Source: Chloroflexota bacterium
GTDB lineage: Bacteria; Chloroflexota; Dormibacteria; CF-121
Assembly (NCBI GenBank): GCA_005882775.1
Contig: VBDY01000129.1
Span: 1-59,319, forward strand
DNA: 59,319 nt
Reading direction: 5' to 3'
The notes beneath the pieces are model-generated. The model was not told where the DNA came from. It saw only the letters and a list, made by a program, of their open reading frames with translations, and did not search any database. A program made the translations under genes and the position numbers. The stretch's first letter is position 1, and each line of letters opens with the position of its first letter. Below, piece by piece: positions 24,754-33,355 of this stretch.

Positions 24754-25866
24754 TCACCCGTGGTCGGGTGCTGCCTCGTCCCTCTCGATCAGCACCGGGT
24801 CCGGGCGCAGCGCCAGCCGCACCCGGGTGCCGGCGGGGTGGGCGGCGGCGTCCGAGGTCGCCAGCTGGGCGAGGACGGTCACGTCTCCCAGGTCGACGGT
24901 CACCCGGCTGGTGGCGCCCAGGAAGGCGGTCGCGATCACGGTTCCGTTCAGGGGTCCGGGGGTGCTGTCACCCTCGCCCGCGAGCGTGACGGCCTCGGGG
25001 CGGACCAGTGCCACCGCCGGCCCGTTGGTCGCGTCGGTTTGCACAAGAGGCAGGCGCGTTCCCCTCACCTCGACGGCACCGTCGCGAACCACCCCGTTGA
25101 GCCGGTTGGTCAGACCGACGAAAGAGGCGACGAACGGCGTGGCCGGCCGCGAGTACACAGTCATCGGTGGTCCCAGCTGCTCCAGGCGGCCCGACTGCAT
25201 GACCCCGACGCGGTCGGCGATGGCAAGCGCCTCCTCCTGGTCGTGGGTGACGAAGAGAGTCGTGGTCCCGACCTCGAGCTGCACTCGGCGGATCTCGTCC
25301 CGCAGCCGCGCCCGGACCTTGGCGTCGAGGGCCGACAGCGGCTCGTCCAGAAGTAGGACCTTTGGCTTGATCGCCAGCGCGCGCGCGAGCGCAACCCGCT
25401 GCTGCTGGCCGCCCGAGAGCTGGTGCGCGTACTTGTGGGCGTGAGGGGAAAGTCCGACCAGCTCGAGCATGTCACTCGCCCGCTTCCGGCGCTCGGCAAC
25501 CCCGACCCTGTGCAGTTGCATACCGAAGGCCACGTTCTGCATCGCCGTCATGTGCGGGAACAGCGAGTAGGCCTGGAACACCATGCCGATCTCGCGTTTG
25601 TTGGCCGGCACGTTGGTGACGTCCTCGCCACCGAAGACCACGCGTCCGCCGTCGGTCTCTTCGAGGCCCGCGACGAGCCGGAGCGCGGTGGTCTTGCCGC
25701 AGCCCGAAGGTCCCAGCAGGGCCACGAGCTCGCCAGGCGCGAGGGTCAGGCTGAGTCCATCCAGGGCGGTGACCCCGGCGTATCGCCGTTTCAGATCCTC
25801 GAGCCGGACCTCGACCCCGGCGCGCGCCGACGGACGGCTGCTGGCCCCAGAGCTGGAGCTCACCAC
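24754..25866 (-). CDS. ABC importer ATPase (PotA/FbpC/PhnT-like)
   Basis: 370 residues. Walker A is GPSGCGKTT (52-60), the signature is LSGGQQQR and Walker B is VLLLDEP. A C-terminal TOBE-like domain (about 260-360) is typical of spermidine, iron and 2-aminoethylphosphonate importers. It starts 1 nt after the stop of the permease gene. The linked phosphodiesterase favours a phosphorylated or phosphonate substrate, as inference. Confidence 0.92.
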   Translation of the reverse strand: MVSSSSGASSRPSARAGVEVRLEDLKRRYAGVTALDGLSLTLAPGELVALLGPSGCGKTTALRLVAGLEETDGGRVVFGGEDVTNVPANKREIGMVFQAYSLFPHMTAMQNVAFGMQLHRVGVAERRKRASDMLELVGLSPHAHKYAHQLSGGQQQRVALARALAIKPKVLLLDEPLSALDAKVRARLRDEIRRVQLEVGTTTLFVTHDQEEALAIADRVGVMQSGRLEQLGPPMTVYSRPATPFVASFVGLTNRLNGVVRDGAVEVRGTRLPLVQTDATNGPAVALVRPEAVTLAGEGDSTPGPLNGTVIATAFLGATSRVTVDLGDVTVLAQLATSDAAAHPAGTRVRLALRPDPVLIERDEAAPDHG

Positions 25867-25867
25867 G

Positions 25868-26716
25868 TCAAGCCGCCTCCTCCGCCCGTGCCACCCGTTC
25901 CCGTGGCCGGCCGACGAACGACAGGATCAGCAGCAGGACGAATGCGAACATCAGGGCCGCCACCGCGACGGCGATCGAGGTGCCGGCGCTGACGAAGCTC
26001 TGGTACAGGATCGCCACCTGCAGGTTTTCGTAGAGCAGCAGGTTGGCGAAGGTGAACTCTCCGAGCACGAGCGCGACAGAGAGCAGGCACGCGTTCAGGA
26101 TCGCGGTCGACATGTTCGGGACGACCACTCGCAGCATCACCGTGCCCCATCCCGCCCCGAGGCTGCGAGCCGCCTCGGTCAGCGTCTTGAGGTCAATGGA
26201 AGCAAGACCGGCGTCCAGCGTTCGATAGCTGTAGGGCAGGACGAGGACGAGATAGGCGAACGCGAGCATCAGGATCGATTCACTCACGTTGATCTTGATC
26301 CACCTGTACAGCGGCACCATGCCGACGACCAGGGCGATCGCCGGGACCGTGAGCGGCAGCAGGCAGATGAACTCGATGATTCTCCTCAAAGCGGGAAGGC
26401 GCAGCCGCACCCAGACCATGGTCGGTAGAAGCAGAGCCAGCATGGCGACCGAGGTGATCACGGCCAGTTGCAGCGAAACGGAGATCGCCTGGACGAGATC
26501 GGGAACCTTGATGATGGCCGTCCACGTGTCCAGCGTCCGCGGTGCGGTCAGGCTGTTTCCGCGCGTCGAGAACTCGAACATGGCGCCGATCGGAACTAGA
26601 AAGAACGCACCCATGACCAGGAAGACGGTGATGCGAAAGATCCGCAGCCTGAGACGGCGCGCGCTGTTCACTCGAGCGCGTCCGGGCGGTGAACGCTCAT
26701 CGCAGCCATCGGGCAC
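25868..26716 (-). CDS. ABC importer permease 2
   Basis: 282 residues starting at GTG 26716, overlapping the previous permease by 20 nt; GTG 26671 is an alternative. Six hydrophobic segments are seen. The cytoplasmic EAA loop reads EAARSLGAGWGTVMLRVVVP. It is the second half of a permease heterodimer of the binding-protein-dependent transport family. Confidence 0.88.
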   Translation of the reverse strand: MPDGCDERSPPGRARVNSARRLRLRIFRITVFLVMGAFFLVPIGAMFEFSTRGNSLTAPRTLDTWTAIIKVPDLVQAISVSLQLAVITSVAMLALLLPTMVWVRLRLPALRRIIEFICLLPLTVPAIALVVGMVPLYRWIKINVSESILMLAFAYLVLVLPYSYRTLDAGLASIDLKTLTEAARSLGAGWGTVMLRVVVPNMSTAILNACLLSVALVLGEFTFANLLLYENLQVAILYQSFVSAGTSIAVAVAALMFAFVLLLILSFVGRPRERVARAEEAA

Positions 26717-27599
26717 TTCGTTGCTGCAGCACCGCGTAGAGGACCGTGACGATCGTGACGATGAGAATCATGGATAGGGCGAGCGCTTTCGCGAGTCCGG
26801 GCTGGGCGCGTCCTGTCTCGCTGGTGAGCAGGTTGCTGATTGCCAGGGGCACGATCAGGTTGCCTTGCGAGATGAGAGCTTGCGCTGTGGCGTAAGCGGA
26901 GAAAGCGTTCGCGAAAAGGAGTAGCGTGCAGCCCAAAAATGATGGCGCCAGTAACGGGCCCGCTACGTATCGCCAGTAGTGCCAGGTGGTGCCGCCCAGG
27001 CTCTCGGTCGCCTCACGCCACTGCGGCCGGATGCCGTCGAGCGCCGGTAGAAAGACGAGAACCATCAGGGGGATCTGGAAATACGCGTAGAGGAGGGTGA
27101 GGCCGCTCAGCTCGTACAGCCAGACACCGTTCGGGAAGATGTCGATTCCGTGGTCCTTGAGGAATATGGTCACGACCCCTGTCGTTCCGAGCGTGGCGAG
27201 GAATGCGAAGGCAAGGGTCACGCCGCCGAACTGAGCGAGCACGCCGGAGGCCGACGTCACCGCGCGCCGTAGTAGGCCACGCGGACTTCCGGTGACCACC
27301 GCATAAGCCAGCAGCGCGCCGGCGAACCCTCCGGCCAGGGCGCTCACGACCGAAACTACGGCGCCGTTCACGAAAGACTTGACCAGGTATGGCTGGTTGA
27401 TTGACGTGAAGTTGGAGATGGTCAGACTGCCGTCCTTGGCGGCAAACGACCCGGCAGCAATGATCACGGTGGGCAAGAGCAGGAACACTCCAACGTACGC
27501 GAAGAATGGCACCACCCCGAGCCAGGAAAGACGCAGCCGCCGCCCGCCCCCGGTGGGGCGAGCGGCGGCCTTAACGGCGGGGATGCCGGCAGACGTCAA
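26697..27599 (-). CDS. ABC importer permease 1
   Basis: 300 residues with six to seven membrane segments and the EAA loop ATESLGGTTWHYWRYVAGP. It starts at TTG, which overlaps the stop of the binding protein gene as TTGA, a coupled arrangement common in this window. Pairs with permease 2. Confidence 0.88.
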   Translation of the reverse strand: MTSAGIPAVKAAARPTGGGRRLRLSWLGVVPFFAYVGVFLLLPTVIIAAGSFAAKDGSLTISNFTSINQPYLVKSFVNGAVVSVVSALAGGFAGALLAYAVVTGSPRGLLRRAVTSASGVLAQFGGVTLAFAFLATLGTTGVVTIFLKDHGIDIFPNGVWLYELSGLTLLYAYFQIPLMVLVFLPALDGIRPQWREATESLGGTTWHYWRYVAGPLLAPSFLGCTLLLFANAFSAYATAQALISQGNLIVPLAISNLLTSETGRAQPGLAKALALSMILIVTIVTVLYAVLQQRSARWLR

Positions 27600-28726
27600 C
27601 CGATGGCCGCCGACCAGTGGGCCGAGACGTATGTACCCGCGGCGACCTGCTGAGCCTGAGTCGGGTAGAGTGGCGTGCCGGTCACAGCCGGCAGCGCCGA
27701 GAGGGCAGTCGTATCAATCGTTCCAGCCGTTTTCATGACCGACTGGCGGACCGGCCGGCAAGCACCCTTGAGATAGATGTTCTGTCCTGCATCTGAGTAG
27801 ATGAACTCCTCCCAGAGCCGCGCGGCGGCGGGGTGGGGGGCCGTCTTGCTGATGGCCTGCGCATAGGACCCAAAGATCGTCGCGTTCGTAGGCACGAAGA
27901 CCTTCCAGGTCGAGACATCCTTCACGTGGGTCAATGAGTTGTAGTCCCATTGAAAAAGGACCGGGGTCTGCCCGGCTTTGACAGTGGCGGACGTGCCGAT
28001 CACAGGCACGAAGTTACCCGCCACCTTCAGCTGATGGAAGAAGTCGACACCCTTGCTCACGTCGTCAAGCGAACCGCCGTTGGCGACCGACGCCAGGATG
28101 ACGCCGTTCAAGGCCTGGTTGGATTGGGTGGGGTCGCCGGCGAGCGCGACCTTGCTCTTGAACCCAGAACCGAGCAGGTCCTGGACGGAATTGATGGTAC
28201 CTCCGGGGACCTTGCTCGAATCGTAGCCGATGGCCATGAAGCCTCCGTAGTCCGAGTACCACAGGCCGGTCGATTCCTTCAGGCTGCCCGGGATGTCGCC
28301 CCAGGTCGTTACCTTGTATGGAGCGAAGACCGACGTGTTTGAGACGGCGACTTTGAGCCCCACGTCCACCACGTCAGGGGCGGTCGAGGTGCCCGCGTTC
28401 TGGTTGATGGCATCGACCTCCTGCTGGCTGCTGCCGTTGGGGTTTTCGGAGTTGACTGCGATGCCGTACTTGGCCGTGAAGGCACTGATGGCGTCGCCGT
28501 AGTCGCACCAGTTTGGGGGTAGCGCGATCACATTGAGCTTGCCCTCGGCCTTGGCCGCCGTGACCAGTGCCGACATCCCGCCCATATCTGCCGCCGAGGT
28601 GGCGGTCTTTGCGTCGGCGGTCCCCGTCGTGGTGGTCGACCCGCAGGCGGACAGCAACAGCATCGCCCCGGCCAGGATCACCAGTGGCCGGGCGCGGTCG
28701 AATCTTCGGAGTCGGGTGTGCTCCAT
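27596..28726 (-). CDS. ABC substrate-binding lipoprotein
   Basis: 376 residues from ATG 28726, with GGGAGGGGAAC upstream. The lipobox is LLLSAC with Cys28. The mature protein resembles family 1 binding proteins for iron, polyamine or phosphonate: FTAKYGIAVNSENPNGSSQQ, APDVVDVG, GLWYSDYGGF. It is the first gene of the operon (binding protein, permease, permease, ATPase, phosphodiesterase). The ligand is not determined by sequence. Confidence 0.88.
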   Translation of the reverse strand: MEHTRLRRFDRARPLVILAGAMLLLSACGSTTTTGTADAKTATSAADMGGMSALVTAAKAEGKLNVIALPPNWCDYGDAISAFTAKYGIAVNSENPNGSSQQEVDAINQNAGTSTAPDVVDVGLKVAVSNTSVFAPYKVTTWGDIPGSLKESTGLWYSDYGGFMAIGYDSSKVPGGTINSVQDLLGSGFKSKVALAGDPTQSNQALNGVILASVANGGSLDDVSKGVDFFHQLKVAGNFVPVIGTSATVKAGQTPVLFQWDYNSLTHVKDVSTWKVFVPTNATIFGSYAQAISKTAPHPAAARLWEEFIYSDAGQNIYLKGACRPVRQSVMKTAGTIDTTALSALPAVTGTPLYPTQAQQVAAGTYVSAHWSAAIG

Positions 28727-28764
28727 GTTCCCCTCCCTTCGTGGGTTCAGCTTGTGTACCCCCC

Positions 28765-28793
28765 GTTTAACCATCTCCCGGACCGGATGTCAA
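28765..28793 (-). promoter_or_regulatory. Promoter of the ABC importer operon
   Basis: Minus strand TTGACA (perfect) followed after 17 nt by TTAAAC. The start codon at 28726 lies about 38 nt downstream. Confidence 0.55.
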
Positions 28794-28827
28794 GGAAGGG
28801 CAGGTTAAGCCCTGGTTATGGCGCAGA

Positions 28828-29253
28828 CTGATACCTATCGCCCAGGATCAGGCTGAACTCACCCCCCTCCCGGCTCAATTCCTGCGTGCGCTCGAGGGCC
28901 AGGAGGAGGTCGTCGTCAGCTCGCGAGAGGGCTCGACCGAGCGGAGCGTCCACGTATGGTTCATCGTGGCGCCGCCCGGTGTGCTCTACCTGTTCGGTGA
29001 CCCCTTCTCGTTCCGGGCCCGGCGCTGGCGGACCGACGCCTGGGTGCGGGTGAGCCTGCCGGCAGCCGGCGCGATGCTCGAGAGCCGGGTTCATTTCGTT
29101 CGGGCCGACGAGCTCACTCCCGAGCTGGTGGACGCGGTCGTCGAACGCTGGGGGATGTGGGGTGCGGTTACGCCCGAGGGCCTGCGCCGGATGGTGGCTG
29201 ATGGGGCGATCGCGCTGGTTCGGGTTGAGGGTTCCTCAGCTTCTCCAGGATGA
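28828..29253 (+). CDS. PPOX/DUF2255-like split-barrel protein, start codon uncertain
   Basis: The ORF is open from about 28775. The first canonical start (GTG 28966) would remove half of the barrel: VVVSSREGSTERSVHVWFIV lies upstream in frame. The best candidate is CTG 28828 (142 codons); ATA 28831 is next to it. ATG 28818 is in another frame and stops after 12 codons, so an indel is also possible. The motifs GVLYLFGDPFSFRARRW and VRVSLPAA resemble pyridoxamine-phosphate-oxidase-like or F420-type proteins. It overlaps the convergent phosphatase gene by 86 nt. Confidence 0.55.
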   Translation: MIPIAQDQAELTPLPAQFLRALEGQEEVVVSSREGSTERSVHVWFIVAPPGVLYLFGDPFSFRARRWRTDAWVRVSLPAAGAMLESRVHFVRADELTPELVDAVVERWGMWGAVTPEGLRRMVADGAIALVRVEGSSASPG

Positions 29254-29995
29254 CGTCGTGGAGCAGGCCGTTGGTAGCGACCGCATTACCGCCGTCGTAG
29301 GTCCGCCGCCCCTCGAAGTCCGTCAGCCGCCCGCCCGCCTCCTCGACCAGGACCAGCGGGGCGGCCAGGTCCCAGGGGTAGAGTTCGGGCTCGATCATTG
29401 CCTCGCCCGTACCCTCGGCCACCAGGGCATAACCCCAGAAGTCGCCGAAGCCACGGTCGCGCCAGGCCGAGCCGATAACCGCGTCGAACCCCTGCTCTCT
29501 CCCGACCGCCTGGAACGCCGTGCGCGACGCGTAGAAGACCTGCGCGTCTTTTAGTGCCGCCACTCGCGACACCGACAGCCGGCGATTTGCCGACCAGGCG
29601 CCCGCTCCCCGTTGCGCGCGCCAGCGTTCGCGCATGGCCGGGGCAGAGATGACGCCGAGCTGCACCTCCCCGGCCCGCTCGAGCGCGAGCAGGGTGGCGA
29701 ATACCGGGACACCGCGGACGAAGTTGCTGGTCGAGTCGATCGGATCGATGATCCATCGGGTCTCCCCATCACCCGACACATTCCCGAGCTCCTCACCGAG
29801 CACGCCGTGGGACGGGAACGACTTCTCGATACGCTCGCGCAACATTTTTTCGATGCCGGTGTCCGCCTCGGTGACCAGCGATCGGTCCGGCTTGGTGGTC
29901 ACCGCGTGGTCCCGCCGAAAGTGCCGGAGCGCGATCCGGTCGGCCTCGTCACAGAGCTCCATGGCGAAGGCCAGGAGGCGGTCTGACTCGGTCAC
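29168..29995 (-). CDS. Inositol monophosphatase family phosphatase (HisN-like)
   Basis: 275 residues from GTG 29995, overlapping the upstream stop as GTGA. Metal-binding motifs of the IMPase fold are GEELG, IDPIDSTSNFVRG (Ser in place of the usual Gly) and YPWDLAAPLVLVEEAGG. Members hydrolyse inositol phosphate, histidinol phosphate or related esters. It is the third gene of an operon with a choline-kinase-like protein and a DMGDH-like oxidoreductase, which suggests a phosphorylated small alcohol or amine as substrate. Confidence 0.87.
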   Translation of the reverse strand: MTESDRLLAFAMELCDEADRIALRHFRRDHAVTTKPDRSLVTEADTGIEKMLRERIEKSFPSHGVLGEELGNVSGDGETRWIIDPIDSTSNFVRGVPVFATLLALERAGEVQLGVISAPAMRERWRAQRGAGAWSANRRLSVSRVAALKDAQVFYASRTAFQAVGREQGFDAVIGSAWRDRGFGDFWGYALVAEGTGEAMIEPELYPWDLAAPLVLVEEAGGRLTDFEGRRTYDGGNAVATNGLLHDVILEKLRNPQPEPARSPHQPPSGAGPRA

Positions 29996-32421
29996 GCCTT
30001 GATCCGGGCCCCGGTCGGGTCGTAGAGCGGCTCGGCCGCGACCGACCCGGGGATCCAGCGGCCGAACACCTCCACCTCGACAGCGGTACCGGCAACGGCG
30101 TGCTCGATGGGCAGATAGGCGTAGGCGATGCTCCGGTCGATCGTGTAGCCATAACCGCCGCTGGTAACCCGGCCCAGCGGTCGATGATTTACCCGTACCG
30201 GCTCGCCGCCGAGCGCGATCCAGCGGGCCTCGTCGAGCAGGATGGGACAGAGCTTGCGCGTGATGCCCTGCTCCCTGGCGCGAACCAGGGCCTCTTTGCC
30301 GATGAATTCGACCGGCTTGCGCAGACGGACGGCAAAACCGAGCCCGGCCTCGTAGGGGTTGTCCTCGGGGGTGATGTCGCTGCTCCAGACCCGGTATCCC
30401 TTCTCCAGTCGCATTGAATCGATCGCCCGGTAACCTGCGGCCACCAGGCCATGTGCGCGGCCCGCGTCCCAGAGTGTGTCCCAGAGCTGCGCCCCGAACT
30501 CGACCGGACAGTACAGCTCCCATCCCAGCTCGCCGACGTAGGTCACGCGCAACGACCGGCACGGGGTGAAGCCCACCATCACCGATTGCTCGGTCAGGTA
30601 GGGGAAGGCATCGTTCGACAGGTTGCTGTCGGTCAGCGGCTGAAGAATCTCGCGGGCCAGCGGTCCCCAGAGTCCCAGACACGCCCAGGCCGAGGTGACG
30701 TCCGTGATCACGACGCTGCCGTTATCCGGCTGGTGGCGCCGCATCCATTCGATGTCGTGGTTGCCGAACGCGGTGCCGGTCACGATGTAATAGCGGTCTT
30801 CTCCCAGCCGGCTGACCGTGAAGTCGCACTCGATTCCACCCCGCCGGTTGAGCATCTGGGTGTAGGTGATGCTGCCCACCGGCTTGTCCAGGTCGTTGTC
30901 GCAGAGCCGCTGGAGGAATTCGCCGGCGCCGCCACCCGATATCTCGATCTTGGCGAAGGAAGTCTCGTCGAACAGGCCGGCTCGCTCCCGGGTGGCACGG
31001 TGCTCCGCGCCAATGGCTGAGGACCAGTGTTCACCCGCCCACCCCAGGGGCCGGCGTTCACCATCGACTGACGCGTTGACCTCGAACCAGTTCGGTCGCT
31101 CCCAGCCGGATTTCTCGCCGAAGGCGGCGCCCAGCTCCTTGAGTCGGGAGTAGGTGGGCGCGAGGCGGAGTGGCCGTCCGGCGACCCGCTCCTCGTTGGG
31201 ATAGTGGATGTCGTAGTAGGTGGAGTAGACCTCCACCGCGCGGGCCAGCGTGTAGGCGCGGCTCCGGTACTGCGCACCGAACCGGCGAGTGTCCATTCGC
31301 CAGAGGTCGAGGCTAGGCTCGCCGTCGACGATCCACTCCGCCATCAGGCGGCCCATGCCGCCCGCGCCGGCTATGCCGTGGGCGCAGAACCCGGCCGCCA
31401 CGAACAGTCCGCGCACCGCCGACTCGCCAAGGATGAACTCGTTGTCGGGCGTGAAAGCCTCAGGCCCGTTGATCAGCCGGACCACCTCACCGGACTCCAG
31501 CCCCGGCACCCGCTTGACCGCGTTCTCCGAGAGCTCGCTGAAGCGCTCCCAGTCTTCGGGTAACAACCGGTTGTTGAAATCGGGCGGGACCCCGTCGAGT
31601 CCGAAGGGCGCGGGATGCCGCTCGTATCCACCCATCACCAGACCCCCCGCGTCGCGCCGGAAATAGACGAGCAGGTCGGGGTCACGCATGGTGGGCAGGT
31701 CGTCGGGGACCGGCTCCCGGAGCCGAGACACCAGGTACTGATGCGCCATGGGGATGATGGGGATGGTCAGACCAGCCATGGCTGCGATCTCCGGTGCGTA
31801 GATGCCACCGGCGTTGATCACCACCTCGGTAGCGATCGGGCCGTCGCTCGTCTCCACTCCGGTCACCCGGCCTCGATCGACGCGGATGCCCGTGACTCGG
31901 ACTCCCTGGTAAAGGGTTGCGCCGCGGCGGCGAGCCCCTTCGGCGAGAGCGAGCGCCAGACCGCTCGGGTCCAGGTATCCGTCGGTCGGAAGAAAGGCTG
32001 CGCCCAGGACGCCGTCTGTGGTCATCAGCGGAAACCGTCGACCGGCTTCGGCCCCATCCACGATCTCCAGCGGAAGCCCAAAGCTCTTTCCCCAACCTGC
32101 CTGCCGGTGGAGCTCCTCCATTCGCGCCGGCGACGAAGCCAGCCGCAGGCTGCCCACCTCGCGCCACCCCGGGTCTACCCCGGTCTCATCCTTGAGCCGC
32201 CGGTAGAGGTCGACGCTCAGCATCATCATTCGCGTCAGGGGCTGGGTCGAGCGCAGCTGCCCCACCAGGCCGGCGGAGTGGAAGGTCGATCCACTCGTGA
32301 GCTCGGCTCGCTCGATCAGGACGGTCTCCCGCCACCCGCGCTCGGCGAGGTGATAGGCGATGCTGGTGCCGCCCACGCCGCCGCCGATGACGACGGCGCG
32401 CGCGCTTGACGGAACCGTCAT
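29992..32421 (-). CDS. Dimethylglycine/sarcosine dehydrogenase-like FAD-GcvT protein
   Basis: 809 residues from ATG 32421 (ATGA overlap with the previous gene). Domains in order: FAD-binding DAO domain (GGGVGGTSIAYHLAERG at about 11-27; SGSTFHSAGLVGQL contains the His that carries covalent FAD in relatives), FAO_M linker (about 375-430), GcvT aminomethyltransferase domain (about 430-690) and GcvT C-terminal domain (about 710-800). Such enzymes oxidatively demethylate N-methylated amino acids and pass the one-carbon unit to tetrahydrofolate. The neighbours suggest catabolism of a choline-like or betaine-like compound. Confidence 0.9.
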   Translation of the reverse strand: MTVPSSARAVVIGGGVGGTSIAYHLAERGWRETVLIERAELTSGSTFHSAGLVGQLRSTQPLTRMMMLSVDLYRRLKDETGVDPGWREVGSLRLASSPARMEELHRQAGWGKSFGLPLEIVDGAEAGRRFPLMTTDGVLGAAFLPTDGYLDPSGLALALAEGARRRGATLYQGVRVTGIRVDRGRVTGVETSDGPIATEVVINAGGIYAPEIAAMAGLTIPIIPMAHQYLVSRLREPVPDDLPTMRDPDLLVYFRRDAGGLVMGGYERHPAPFGLDGVPPDFNNRLLPEDWERFSELSENAVKRVPGLESGEVVRLINGPEAFTPDNEFILGESAVRGLFVAAGFCAHGIAGAGGMGRLMAEWIVDGEPSLDLWRMDTRRFGAQYRSRAYTLARAVEVYSTYYDIHYPNEERVAGRPLRLAPTYSRLKELGAAFGEKSGWERPNWFEVNASVDGERRPLGWAGEHWSSAIGAEHRATRERAGLFDETSFAKIEISGGGAGEFLQRLCDNDLDKPVGSITYTQMLNRRGGIECDFTVSRLGEDRYYIVTGTAFGNHDIEWMRRHQPDNGSVVITDVTSAWACLGLWGPLAREILQPLTDSNLSNDAFPYLTEQSVMVGFTPCRSLRVTYVGELGWELYCPVEFGAQLWDTLWDAGRAHGLVAAGYRAIDSMRLEKGYRVWSSDITPEDNPYEAGLGFAVRLRKPVEFIGKEALVRAREQGITRKLCPILLDEARWIALGGEPVRVNHRPLGRVTSGGYGYTIDRSIAYAYLPIEHAVAGTAVEVEVFGRWIPGSVAAEPLYDPTGARIKA

Positions 32422-33317
32422 GCCACCAGCCGCAGCCACTGCCGGTAGCTCGGCTGGCCTGCCGCGGCCAGGAGTCGCTGGAAGTGCTTGTCGGCGTAGG
32501 CGCGGAAATCGAAGTCGAGGTCGGAGATCCCTTGCTGGACGACTCCCCACATCGCCTCGCGAAAATCGGACATCACGCGCATCAGGCGAAGCCGCGCCTC
32601 CTGGGATGGTCCGGCCTGGCCCAAGTAGGCCTGAAGGAAATAGCGCTCCTCGTCGTCGGGAAGCTGGTGGTTAACGGCGAAGTTCGCCAGGTCGAAGAAC
32701 CGGTCGCCCATCCCCGCGTACTCCCAGTCGACGATCCGGATGCTCGAGCCGTCGTCGATGAAGTTGGCGTTGAGCAGGTCGTTGTGGCAGAGGCAGGGTG
32801 GCTGCACCGGCAGTGCGGCTTCGATCTCCGCGGCGACGGCGGCGGCGGTCGCATAGGCCGGCGGAACCGTCACCGCAAGCGATCCAGCGGTCGATGCGTA
32901 CTGCTCGACGATTCGAAACGCCGAGAACGACGCCGGCACGATACCCGCGCCGTGGATCCGGCGGAGTGCCGCGGCCACGCCGCGCAGGGTTTCCGGGAGA
33001 TGGACGGCTGCGTCGCTGACCGGCTGCCCCTCGATGAACCGGGTGACAAGGACCCCCTGCGGCCGCAGGAATGCAACAACCTCGGGGCCAACCCCGGCGG
33101 CGGCAGCCAGCCGGCTCGCCTGGTGCTCGACCTCGCGATCGATACCCAGCAGGGCGCCCTGTTCGGCCGGCATTCGCACCACGTAGGTGCCTCCATCGAT
33201 GACCACCCGGTAGTTGCGGTTGGTGATGCCGCCGCCAAGGGTTTCGATGGATCGAGGGAGCCCCGCCCAGCCGGGCACCTGGTCGAGCAGGGCGGCAGCC
33301 TGCAGTCCCGCGCTCAT
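32418..33317 (-). CDS. Choline/ethanolamine kinase-like phosphotransferase
   Basis: 299 residues, ATG start. The APH/ChoK kinase fold is supported by GGGITNRNYRV (nucleotide loop), CLCHNDLLNANFI (catalytic HxD, His about 195, with Asn) and IVDWEYAGMGDRFFDLANF (metal-binding DWEY). The DWEY and FDLANFA motifs are typical of choline/LicA-type kinases. It heads the operon with the DMGDH-like oxidase and the IMPase-like phosphatase. The logical order would be phosphorylation, oxidation or demethylation, and dephosphorylation; this is inference. Confidence 0.87.
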   Translation of the reverse strand: MSAGLQAAALLDQVPGWAGLPRSIETLGGGITNRNYRVVIDGGTYVVRMPAEQGALLGIDREVEHQASRLAAAAGVGPEVVAFLRPQGVLVTRFIEGQPVSDAAVHLPETLRGVAAALRRIHGAGIVPASFSAFRIVEQYASTAGSLAVTVPPAYATAAAVAAEIEAALPVQPPCLCHNDLLNANFIDDGSSIRIVDWEYAGMGDRFFDLANFAVNHQLPDDEERYFLQAYLGQAGPSQEARLRLMRVMSDFREAMWGVVQQGISDLDFDFRAYADKHFQRLLAAAGQPSYRQWLRLVA

Positions 33318-33355
33318 GCATCGCTAGGGTACGCGGTTGTTATGCTCGGCCTAGC

